A stretch of DNA of 64,000 bases from contig NZ_JADQDF010000001.1 in the NCBI RefSeq assembly GCF_019263585.2, positions 6,330,501 to 6,394,500 of the forward strand, read 5' to 3'. This stretch comes from Pseudonocardia oceani. Lineage in GTDB: Bacteria > Actinomycetota > Actinomycetes > Mycobacteriales > Pseudonocardiaceae. Position 1 is the first letter of the stretch. Every line of letters begins with the position of its first letter. Below the pieces are notes generated by a model. That model did no database searches, was not told the origin of the DNA, and was given only the letters and a program-made list of their open reading frames with translations. This document shows, piece by piece, positions 35,085 through 42,537 of the stretch. The translations under genes and the position numbers were made by a program.

Positions 35085-35884
35085 CGTCCTCGATGTACTC
35101 CTCGCCGCAGGGCGCGTTCGTGCCCGGCACGTTCACCCCGCGCCCCGGCGCCGGCTCGCCCGGGCGGATGCTCGCCGCGCAGGCCGGCACCGAGCTGCGA
35201 CTCGCGCTGCGCAACGGCGAGCAGGTGCTGCTGACGCTGCTCATCCCCGTCGTGCTGCTGGTCGGGCTGACGCTGCTCGCGCTCGTGCCGCTGCCCGAGC
35301 CGCGCGTCGACGCCGTGACGCCGGGGGTGCTGGCGCTCGCGGTGATGTCGACGGCGTTCACCGGGCAGGCGATCGCCTTCGGCTTCGACCGCCGCTACGG
35401 CGTGATCCGCCGCCTCGCCGCCACCGCGCTCCCCCGCTGGCTGCTCGTCGTGGGCCGGCTCGTCGCGGTGCTGGGGGTTGTCGTCATCCAGATGGTGGTG
35501 CTCGGCGCCCTCGCCGCGCTCCTGGGCTGGCGACCCGCCGCGGCCGGTCTGGCCTGGGGCGTGCTGCTGGTGCTGCTCGGGTCGGCCGCGTTCGGCGCGC
35601 TCGGCATCCTGCTGGGCGGCACGCTGCGCGCCGAGGTGACCCTCGCCGTCGCCAACGTCGTGTGGTTCGTCCTGCTGCTCGCGGGCGGCATCGTGATCCC
35701 GCTCTCCCAGCTCCCCGGCCCGCTCGCCGCCGTGGCCTCGGTGCTGCCGTCGGGCGCGCTGGCCGAGAGCCTGCGCACGGTGCTGACCACGGGCGCACCC
35801 CCGGCCCTCGTCCCGGTCCTGGTGCTGGTGGCGTGGACGGTGGGTGCGGGCCTGCTCGCGACGCGCGTGGTGAAGCTGCGCTGA
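35081..35884 (+). CDS. ABC transporter permease (ABC-2 type)
   Basis: 267 aa with about six membrane segments after a 35-residue N-terminal tail. An AFGFDRRYGVIRRLAATALPRW segment and an LLLAGGIVIPLSQLP turn fit ABC-2 exporters of the DrrB class. It pairs with the preceding ATPase to form an exporter of unknown substrate (Rv1457c position). Confidence 0.87.
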   Translation: MTSSMYSSPQGAFVPGTFTPRPGAGSPGRMLAAQAGTELRLALRNGEQVLLTLLIPVVLLVGLTLLALVPLPEPRVDAVTPGVLALAVMSTAFTGQAIAFGFDRRYGVIRRLAATALPRWLLVVGRLVAVLGVVVIQMVVLGALAALLGWRPAAAGLAWGVLLVLLGSAAFGALGILLGGTLRAEVTLAVANVVWFVLLLAGGIVIPLSQLPGPLAAVASVLPSGALAESLRTVLTTGAPPALVPVLVLVAWTVGAGLLATRVVKLR

Positions 35885-35896
35885 GCCGCGACCGCC

Positions 35897-35960
35897 GTCG
35901 CACGGCTGGTGGCTCGTCGCACGGGCTGCAGCACGTGCGAGCGGCCCGAACCTGTGCGAC
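35897..35960. repeat. Nested palindrome of the TCGCAC/GTGCGA family, upstream of the broken nuclease-family gene
   Basis: Outer arms GTCGCAC (35897-35903) and GTGCGAC (35954-35960); inner arms TCGCACG (35917-35923) and CGTGCGA (35934-35940); a CTGCAG in the centre. About 64 bp. It aligns in the same orientation with the element at 36773-36835. Confidence 0.75.
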
Positions 35961-36030
35961 AGCACTCGGGCTGTCCACCACCTTCGCCGTTCGGCTCCGG
36001 CGCGGCCTCCTTCCCCGGCATCGTCGTCGC

Positions 36031-36765
36031 ATGGACATCGACGACGCGCGGCTGCTCACCCGGCGCGAGCTGCTCGCCCACGGGTTCGACGACACCGAGA
36101 TCCGGGCCCGGCGACGGCGCGGGGAGCTGTGCCGCGTCCGCCGCGGCGCCTGCGCCCGGCCGGGCGCGCTGCCCGGTCGCCCGGTGTGGGGCGGCCCCCT
36201 GCGCCGGGTGCAGCTGACCCGCAGCCGCCGCTCGGGGGCCCGGTGCACCGCTGACCTGCACGTCCACGCCGCGCCGCTGGAGCCGTGGGAGATCACGTGG
36301 GTCGACGGCGTCGCCGTCACCTCGCTGGCCCGGACGCTCGCCGACGTGGGGCGCCACCTCGGGTTCGAGCAGGCGGTGGTCGTGGCGGACGCGGCGCTGT
36401 GGCGCGAGCTCGTCACGCGGGCCGAGCTGGACGAGGCGCTCGACGCGGCGCGCGGACGCCCGGGCGTGCCCGCCGCCCGTCGCGCGCCGGGTTTCGCCCG
36501 GTGGGGCGCCGAGAGCGTCGGGGAGTCGCGCGGCCGCGTCGCGATGCTGCGCGCGGGCCTTCCCGAGCCGGTGCTGCAGTGGGCGGTCCGGACGGCGACG
36601 GGGGTCGTGCCGGCCGGCCGCACCTCCGGCGACGTCGTGTACGCGGAGAAGCGGCGCGAGGACGCGATGCGCGGCGAGGGCCCGGGCGCGGTGCGGTGGT
36701 GCTGGGCCGACCTCGACCCGTTCGACGTGACGGCCACGCGGCTGAGGCGCACGTTCCGCGCCTGA
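36031..36765 (+). pseudogene. Decayed AbiEi/DUF559-type protein lacking the nuclease core
   Basis: The 244-codon open frame is clearly a paralogue of the gene at 48007. Shared parts: N-terminal winged-helix region ending RRGELCRVRRG; LTRSRRSGAR; WVDGVAVTSLARTLADVG; AVVVADAALWRELVTRAELD; ESVGESRGRVAML; GDVVYAEKRREDAM. Two internal blocks are missing: about 30 residues after RVRRG, and about 22 residues that in the paralogue carry EVDF...GEFDGRVKYG, the predicted PD-(D/E)XK active site. The frame stays open, so a nuclease-dead protein could still be made. There is no Shine-Dalgarno. Related palindromes lie on both sides. Confidence 0.7.
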
Positions 36766-36772
36766 ATCCGCC

Positions 36773-36835
36773 ATCGCACAGGCTCCGGCTCGTCGCAGGT
36801 GCTGCAGCGTGTGCGACGCACCACGGCCCGTGCGG
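36773..36835. repeat. Nested palindrome of the TCGCAC/GTGCGA family, downstream of the broken gene
   Basis: Outer left arm ATCGCACA (36773-36780); inner arms CGTCGCA (36791-36797) and TGCGACG (36812-36818); central CTGCAG (36802-36807); the outer right arm is decayed to CCGTGCGG (36828-36835). It begins 8 nt after the stop codon. Confidence 0.65.
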
Positions 36836-36879
36836 CCGCGACGGGGTGGCCGCGACGGGTGGCCGTGCCGGCCCGCGCC

Positions 36880-36885
36880 TACGAT
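36880..36885 (+). promoter_or_regulatory. -10 element of probable leaderless promoter
   Basis: TACGAT is followed by 6 nt and the GTG of ctaA, the same hexamer and spacing as before the MobA-MoaD gene. Confidence 0.45.
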
Positions 36886-36891
36886 CGTGGG

Positions 36892-37842
36892 GTGAGCGTT
36901 CTCGACCGCCTCCCCGTCACCTCCCCCACCACCGTGCGCCGCCTCGCCGTGGCGAACCTGGTGGCGCAGGTCGGGATCATGGTGACCGGGGTGACCGTGC
37001 GGGTCACCGGCTCGGGGCTCGGCTGCCCGGGCTGGCCGGAGTGCTTCCCCGGCAGCATGGTGCCGGTCTCGCACGCCGACGTGGCCCCGCTGCACCAGTG
37101 GGTCGAGTTCGGCAACCGGATGCTGACGTTCGTGCTGGTGGTCATCGCCGCGCTGGTGCTGCTCGCCGCGCTCGGCACGCGCCCGCGGCGCCGCCGGCTG
37201 ACGCTGCTGGCCGCCGTGATGCCGGCCGGGATCGTCGCGCAGGCCGTGATCGGCGGGATCACCGTGCTCACCGACCTGGCCTGGGGCGGGGTGTCGCTGC
37301 ACTTCATGGTGTCGGCGGTGCTCGTGTGGCTCTCCGCCGGACTGGTGCGGGCCGCGGGCGAGGGCGACGGGCCCGCGCTGCCGCTGGTGCCGGGGGCGAT
37401 CCGCGGGCTCGTCGCGGTCAGCTCGGGCGTGCTCGCGGCGCTGCTCGTGGCGGGCACGCTGGTCACGGCGGCCGGCCCGCACGCGGGCGACTCCGCGACG
37501 CCGCGGCTGGGCCTGGGCGTCGAGGCCACCGCGCAGCTGCACGCGGAGCTCCTGTTCGGCTACCTCGGGCTCCTGGTCGGCCTCGGGTTCGCGCTGCACG
37601 CCGTCGGGGCGCCCGCGGCGGTCGTGCGCCGCTTCCGCGTGCTGCTCGTGGTCGTGCTCTCCCAGGGTGCGCTCGGCGGGATCCAGTACGCGATCGGCGT
37701 GCCGGAGGTGCTGGTCGTGCTGCACGTCCTCGGCGCCGGGCTGGTCACGGCGGCCGCGGCGGCCCTGTGGTTCGCCACGGTCGAGCGCAGCACCGCGGCC
37801 GTCGCCACCCGGGATGCGGAGCCGGCGCTCGCCGGGCCATGA
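36892..37842 (+). CDS. ctaA: Heme A synthase (COX15/CtaA family)
   Basis: 316 aa with eight predicted membrane segments. CtaA oxidises heme O to heme A for cytochrome aa3 oxidase. Extracytoplasmic cysteine pair GCPGWPEC near residue 45, conserved His in LHQWVEFGNRM, SLHFMVSAVL, HAELLFGY and VLHVLGAG. Farther along, ctaB (49074) supplies heme O. Syntenic with the Rv1456c position. Confidence 0.9.
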   Translation: MSVLDRLPVTSPTTVRRLAVANLVAQVGIMVTGVTVRVTGSGLGCPGWPECFPGSMVPVSHADVAPLHQWVEFGNRMLTFVLVVIAALVLLAALGTRPRRRRLTLLAAVMPAGIVAQAVIGGITVLTDLAWGGVSLHFMVSAVLVWLSAGLVRAAGEGDGPALPLVPGAIRGLVAVSSGVLAALLVAGTLVTAAGPHAGDSATPRLGLGVEATAQLHAELLFGYLGLLVGLGFALHAVGAPAAVVRRFRVLLVVVLSQGALGGIQYAIGVPEVLVVLHVLGAGLVTAAAAALWFATVERSTAAVATRDAEPALAGP

Positions 37843-37849
37843 TCGGCCC

Positions 37850-38821
37850 GTGCGCGCCATCCAGATCACCGGGGCCGGTGGGCCCGACGTCCTGATCCCG
37901 ACCGAGCTCGACGACCCGGTCGCCGGGCCCGGCGAGATCCTCGTCGAGGTCGCGGCCGCGGGCGTCAACTTCATCGACACCTACCAGCGCGCGGGCATCT
38001 ACCCGATGACGCTGCCCTACGTGCCCGGGATGGAGGGCGCGGGGCGGGTGCGGGCGCTGGGCGAGGGCGTCGACGGCGTCGCCGTCGGCGACCGCGTGGC
38101 GTGGTGCGAGCAGCTGGGCAGCTACGCCGAGCTGGTCGTCGTCGAGGCGGCCAAGGCGGTCCCGGTGCCCGACGGCGTCGCCGACGAGGTGGCGGTCGGC
38201 GCCCTGCTCCAGGGCATGACGGCGCACTTCCTCGTGCACGACACCTACCCCGTGCAGCCCGGTGACGACGTGCTGGTGCACGCCGCGGCAGGCGGCGTCG
38301 GGCTGCTGCTCACCCAGCTCGCGTCGGCGAAGGGGGCCCGGGTGATCGCGACCGTCTCCACGGCGGAGAAGGAGGAGCTGGCCCGGGGCGCGGGAGCGGC
38401 GGAGGTGATCCGGTACACCGGCACCGACGACCTCGCGCGCGACGTGCGCGCCCTCACCGGTGGCACCGGCGTCGCCGTGGCCTACGACGGCGTCGGTGCG
38501 GCCACCTTCGACGCCAGCCTCGACTCCCTGCGCCTGCGCGGGATGCTCGTGCTGTTCGGTGCGGCCAGCGGCCCGGTGCCGCCGGTCGACCCGCAGCGGC
38601 TCAACCGCGGCGGCTCGCTGTTCCTCACCCGGCCGACCCTGTTCCACCACGTGGCCACGCCCGAGGCGCTGCGGGCGCGGGCCGCGGCGGTGTACGCCGC
38701 CGTCGCCGACGGCACCCTCGACGTCCGCATCGGGCACCGCCACCCGCTCGCCGACGCCCGCGCCGCCCACGAGGACCTGCAGGCCCGCCGCACGACCGGG
38801 AAGGTGCTACTCGTCCCCTGA
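37850..38821 (+). CDS. qor: Quinone oxidoreductase, zinc-free MDR family
   Basis: 323 aa from a GTG 7 nt after the ctaA stop. A GroES-like N-terminal domain is followed by a Rossmann NADPH domain (VLVHAAAGGVGLLLTQLA). No zinc-binding cysteines are seen. The LPYVPGMEGAGRV and GVNFIDTYQRAGIYP motifs are typical of QOR, which reduces quinones with NADPH. Same place as Rv1454c. Its 3' end overlaps the convergent iron-transport ATPase gene by 15 nt. Confidence 0.88.
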   Translation: MRAIQITGAGGPDVLIPTELDDPVAGPGEILVEVAAAGVNFIDTYQRAGIYPMTLPYVPGMEGAGRVRALGEGVDGVAVGDRVAWCEQLGSYAELVVVEAAKAVPVPDGVADEVAVGALLQGMTAHFLVHDTYPVQPGDDVLVHAAAGGVGLLLTQLASAKGARVIATVSTAEKEELARGAGAAEVIRYTGTDDLARDVRALTGGTGVAVAYDGVGAATFDASLDSLRLRGMLVLFGAASGPVPPVDPQRLNRGGSLFLTRPTLFHHVATPEALRARAAAVYAAVADGTLDVRIGHRHPLADARAAHEDLQARRTTGKVLLVP

Positions 38822-39826
38822 GGACGGGTAGAACAGCACCGGCCCGGTCACCTCGACGGCGACGCGCTGCCCCACCGCGGGCAGTTCGGCGTCGGCGGTG
38901 CGGCAGCGCAGGACGGAGCCGCCGTACTCCACGAGCACCGTCGAGTCGTGGCCGTGGAAGATCACCTCTCGCACGGTGGCGGCCGCGCCGTCGCGCAGCC
39001 GGAGCTGCTCGGGGCGCAGCAGGACCCGGCCCGGCCCGTCCGGCCCGTCGACGTCGAGGCGGCCCAGCGCGGTCTCGGCCCGGCCGCCGCACACCTGCGC
39101 GTCCAGCACGACGGCCTCGCCGACGAACGTCCCGACGTCGAGGTCGACCGGGGCCCGGTACAGCTCGTGCGGTGCGCCGGCCTGCACGACCCGACCCGCG
39201 GCGAGGACAGCGACGCGGTCGGCCGCGCCGAGCGCCTCCTGCTGGTCGTGGGTGACGAGCACGGCCGCGGCGCCCGCCGCGCGCAGTGCCGTGCACACCT
39301 GCTCGCGGACCTCGGCGCGCAGCCCGGCGTCGAGCGCGGTGAACGGCTCGTCCAGCAGCACCAGTGCGGGTGCCGGGGCGAGCGCGCGGGCCAGCGCGAC
39401 GCGCTGCTGCTGGCCCCCGGACAGCTCGGCCGGGCGGCGCGGGCCGTACCCGGGCAACCCGACGAGCTCCAGCACCTCCTCGACACGGCCGGAGCGGCGC
39501 CCCGCCCGATCCAGCCCGAAGCCGACGTTGCCGGCCACGGTGAGGTGTCCGAACAGCGCCCCGTCCTGGGGCACCAGGCCCACCCCGCGGCGCTCGGGCG
39601 CGACGTCGACCCCGGGCCCGGCGACCAGCCGCCCGGCGAGCTCGACGGTGCCGTCGTCGAGCGGGTGGAACCCGGCGATCGCGCGCAGCAGCGTGGTCTT
39701 GCCGCAGCCCGACCCGCCCAGGACGGCCACCAGTTCCCCCGCGGCCACCGTCAGGTCGATCCCGTGCAGCACGGGGGTGCCGGGGTAGGAGGCCCGCGCC
39801 CCGCTGACGACCAGCGCCGGCGTCAC
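38807..39826 (-). CDS. Iron(III) ABC transporter ATP-binding protein (FbpC-like)
   Basis: 339 aa. ABC ATPase domain (Walker A LGGSGCGKTTLL, signature LSGGQQQRVALARAL, Walker B LVLLDEPFTALD, switch His in VTHDQQEAL) followed by a TOBE regulatory domain (VLLRPEQLRLRD...). The GTG start overlaps the permease stop (GTGA). The operon order binding protein-permease-ATPase and the upstream iron-box indicate Fe(III) import. Confidence 0.88.
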   Translation of the reverse strand: MTPALVVSGARASYPGTPVLHGIDLTVAAGELVAVLGGSGCGKTTLLRAIAGFHPLDDGTVELAGRLVAGPGVDVAPERRGVGLVPQDGALFGHLTVAGNVGFGLDRAGRRSGRVEEVLELVGLPGYGPRRPAELSGGQQQRVALARALAPAPALVLLDEPFTALDAGLRAEVREQVCTALRAAGAAAVLVTHDQQEALGAADRVAVLAAGRVVQAGAPHELYRAPVDLDVGTFVGEAVVLDAQVCGGRAETALGRLDVDGPDGPGRVLLRPEQLRLRDGAAATVREVIFHGHDSTVLVEYGGSVLRCRTADAELPAVGQRVAVEVTGPVLFYPSSGDE

Positions 39827-41388
39827 CGCCGCACGGCCCGGTCGAGCAACAGGACGGGGACGGCGGCGAGCACGACGAGCAGGATCGCATAGGGCGCGGC
39901 GGCGGCGTACTGGCCGGCACCGGTGTGGGTCCACAGCCGGATGGCGAGCGTGTCGTCGCCGGTCGGCCGCAGCAGCAGCGTCGCGGGCAGCTCCTTGGCC
40001 ACGGTGAGGAACACCAGCGCCGCGCCCGCGGCCACGCCGGGCGCGGCGAGCGGGACCGTCACCCGGGCCAGCGTCGCGACCCGGCCGTGGCCCAGCGAGC
40101 GCGACACCTCCTCCAGCCGCGCCGGGGTGGCCGCGACGGCCGCCCGGATCGACCCGACCGCCAGCGGCAGGAACAGCACCGCGTAGGCGAGCACGAGCAG
40201 CGGCGTCTCCTGGTAGATCCCGGGCAGCAGCCGGATCCCGAGGAACACCAGCGCGAGGCCCACGGTGATGCCGGGCAGCGCGTGCGCGACGTAGGTCGAG
40301 GCCTCCAGCGCGGCCGTGGCCCGGCCGCGGTAGCGGGCGGCGAGCACCCCGACCGGCAGCGCCAGCACCGTCGTGAGCAGCGCCGCGAGCGCCGCGACCT
40401 CCAGGGTGACCACTGCGGCCGCCCCGAGATCGGGCAGGTCCAGCCCCAGCGACGACCCGACGACCATCCAGTGCGTGAGGCTCCACGCCGGGATGCCGAG
40501 CGAGACGGCGACGACCAGGGCCGAGAACCCGAGCCAGGGCAGCCGCGCCCGGCCCAGCCGCACCGGGGCGGCGGGCCGGGCCGCGCCGCGGGCGACCCGG
40601 TGGGCGGCCCGGCCCCGCGCCCGGGCCTCGCCGAGGGTGACCACCGCGGCCAGGGCCACCAGCACGCAGCCGAGCACGGCGGCGGGTGTGCGGTCGAACG
40701 TGCCGCGGTAACTCGTGTAGATCCCGAGCGTGAACGTGTCGTAGCGCATCAGGGACACCGCACCGAAGTCGCTGAGCACGTACAGCGCCACGAGCAGCCC
40801 GCCCGCGGTGGCGGCGGGCCACGCCTGCCGCAGCGTGACCCCGAGCAGCACCCGCGCCGGCCCGTGCCCGAGCGAGCGAGCGACCTCCTCCAGCCCGCCG
40901 TCGGCGGCCCGCAGCGCCGCCGCCACCGGCAGGTAGACGTAGGGGTAGCTGACGGCCGCGAGCACCCCGAACGCGCCCGCGAACCCGGCCGACCCCGGCC
41001 ACTCCGAGATCCAGGTGAAGCCGGCGACGTAGGAGGGCACCGCCAGCGGCAGCGCGAACAGCACCGCGAGCACCCGCCGCCCGGGCAGGTCGGTGCGGAC
41101 GACGAGCCAGGCCGCGAGCGACCCGACGACGACGCACACCGCGGTGACCGCGGCGGCGAGCAGGACGCTGGAGACGAGCAGGTCCAGGGTCCGCGGACGC
41201 CCGAGCACGTCCAGGAACAGGCCCGGGCCGCGCTCCAGTGCCCGCAGCACGAGGTAGAGCACCGGCACGACCGCGACGACCCCGGCGACGGCGCCCCACA
41301 CGAGCAGCGGCGCGGGCGCCCGGCCCCGCCGCGACCGGCGCGGGGGCCCGGCCGTGGCGGTCGCCGGGCGCTCCGCGACCGCCGTCAC
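39823..41388 (-). CDS. Iron(III) ABC transporter permease (FbpB-like, fused pair)
   Basis: 521 aa with about twelve membrane segments: two homologous six-helix halves. Each half has an EAA-type loop (LEEVARSLGHGPARVLLGVTL and LEEVSRSLGHGRVATLARVTV). One polypeptide thus supplies both permease halves, as in FbpB/SfuB. The GTG overlaps the stop of the binding-protein gene. Confidence 0.9.
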   Translation of the reverse strand: MTAVAERPATATAGPPRRSRRGRAPAPLLVWGAVAGVVAVVPVLYLVLRALERGPGLFLDVLGRPRTLDLLVSSVLLAAAVTAVCVVVGSLAAWLVVRTDLPGRRVLAVLFALPLAVPSYVAGFTWISEWPGSAGFAGAFGVLAAVSYPYVYLPVAAALRAADGGLEEVARSLGHGPARVLLGVTLRQAWPAATAGGLLVALYVLSDFGAVSLMRYDTFTLGIYTSYRGTFDRTPAAVLGCVLVALAAVVTLGEARARGRAAHRVARGAARPAAPVRLGRARLPWLGFSALVVAVSLGIPAWSLTHWMVVGSSLGLDLPDLGAAAVVTLEVAALAALLTTVLALPVGVLAARYRGRATAALEASTYVAHALPGITVGLALVFLGIRLLPGIYQETPLLVLAYAVLFLPLAVGSIRAAVAATPARLEEVSRSLGHGRVATLARVTVPLAAPGVAAGAALVFLTVAKELPATLLLRPTGDDTLAIRLWTHTGAGQYAAAAPYAILLVVLAAVPVLLLDRAVRR

Positions 41389-42449
41389 AGCAGCCCGACC
41401 TCCTGCAGCATCGTCTCCGTCTCGGCCAGCGACGACAGGTCCGCCAGCTCGACGTCCGGTGCGGACAGCGACTCCAGCGGCGCGAGGTCGACGTCCTGGC
41501 GGGCCGGGGTGATCCCGGCGATCACGGGGTACTCGGCGGTCTCGTCGACGAGGTACTGCTGCGCCGGCGCCGACAGCAGGAAGCGCACGGCCTCCAGCGC
41601 GGGGGCCGGGTCGCCCGCGGCGGCCGTCACGCCCACCCCGGCGACGTTGACCAGTCCCAGCGGGTCGTCGGCGACGAAGTGGTTGCGCACCGGGTACGTG
41701 GCGGCGTCGACCTCGGCGAGGTCCTGGTAGAGGTAGTAGTGGTTGACTAGGCCGAGCTGCACGGTGCCGGCCGCCACGGCGTCGACGACGGCGCCGTTGC
41801 CCTCGAACTTCTGCGGGTTCGTGGCGGCGAAGGCCGTGAGCCACTGCCGGGCCCCGTCCTCGCCGCGGATCAGCCGCAGACCGGTCACGAACGACAGCCA
41901 GGACGCGTTCGACGGCGCGATGCCGACCTGACCGGCCCACCGCGGGTCGAGCAGGGCGTCGAGCGAGGCGGGCAGGTCGGCCGCCGGCACCAGGTCCGTG
42001 TTGTAGGCGACGACCCGCGCCCGTGCCGAGGTGGCCACCCACGTCCCGTCGGTGGCCCGGTAGTCCTCCAGCGCGGGCTCGAGCACGTCGGCGGGGATCG
42101 GGGCCAGCAGCCCGGCGCCGGAGACGGCGCCGAGCGCCCCGGCGTCCTGGGCGAAGAACAGGTCGGCAGGCGACGCTGCTCCCTCCTCCAGCAGCTGCGC
42201 TGCCATCTCGCCGGTGCTGCCGTAGCGGACCTCGACCGGCACGCCCACCGCCGTCTGCAGCTGGGCGATCAGCGGGCCGACGAGCTCCTCGTTGCGCCCG
42301 GAGTAGATCGTGAGGACGCCGTCGCCCTCCGCAGCGGGCTCGGCGGCCGCGGGGGGCGCCGCGGCCGGAGCACCTCCGCAGGCGGCGAGCGCCGCCCCCA
42401 CCACGACGACCGCGACCGCCCGAATCACGCGCTTGCTGGTTGTGTGCAC
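41385..42449 (-). CDS. Iron(III) ABC transporter substrate-binding lipoprotein (FbpA/FutA-like)
   Basis: 354 aa. Signal peptide with lipobox LAACGG. The mature region begins VLTIYSGRNEELVGPLIAQ, a standard opening for ferric-binding proteins. Iron-ligand tyrosines are expected in NHYYLYQDL and similar segments. A DtxR/IdeR-like box lies about 22 nt upstream of the start, so expression should rise under iron limitation. A GGGATC precedes the start. Confidence 0.88.
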   Translation of the reverse strand: MHTTSKRVIRAVAVVVVGAALAACGGAPAAAPPAAAEPAAEGDGVLTIYSGRNEELVGPLIAQLQTAVGVPVEVRYGSTGEMAAQLLEEGAASPADLFFAQDAGALGAVSGAGLLAPIPADVLEPALEDYRATDGTWVATSARARVVAYNTDLVPAADLPASLDALLDPRWAGQVGIAPSNASWLSFVTGLRLIRGEDGARQWLTAFAATNPQKFEGNGAVVDAVAAGTVQLGLVNHYYLYQDLAEVDAATYPVRNHFVADDPLGLVNVAGVGVTAAAGDPAPALEAVRFLLSAPAQQYLVDETAEYPVIAGITPARQDVDLAPLESLSAPDVELADLSSLAETETMLQEVGLL

Positions 42450-42470
42450 CGTTGATCCCTTTCGCGAAGT

Positions 42471-42489
42471 TGAGCGGAGGCTAACCTAT
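42471..42489. promoter_or_regulatory. DtxR/IdeR-like iron box
   Basis: TGAGCGGAGGCTAACCTAT matches the 19-bp consensus TTAGGTTAGGCTAACCTAA at 14 positions, with an intact right half (AGGCTAACCTA) and a degenerate left half. It lies between the ferric-binding lipoprotein gene and the divergent peptidase gene. Confidence 0.6.
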
Positions 42490-42537
42490 GTAGGGGTCCA
42501 GGTCGACGGTCCGCCGGCGCTGCGCCAGGCTGGACTG

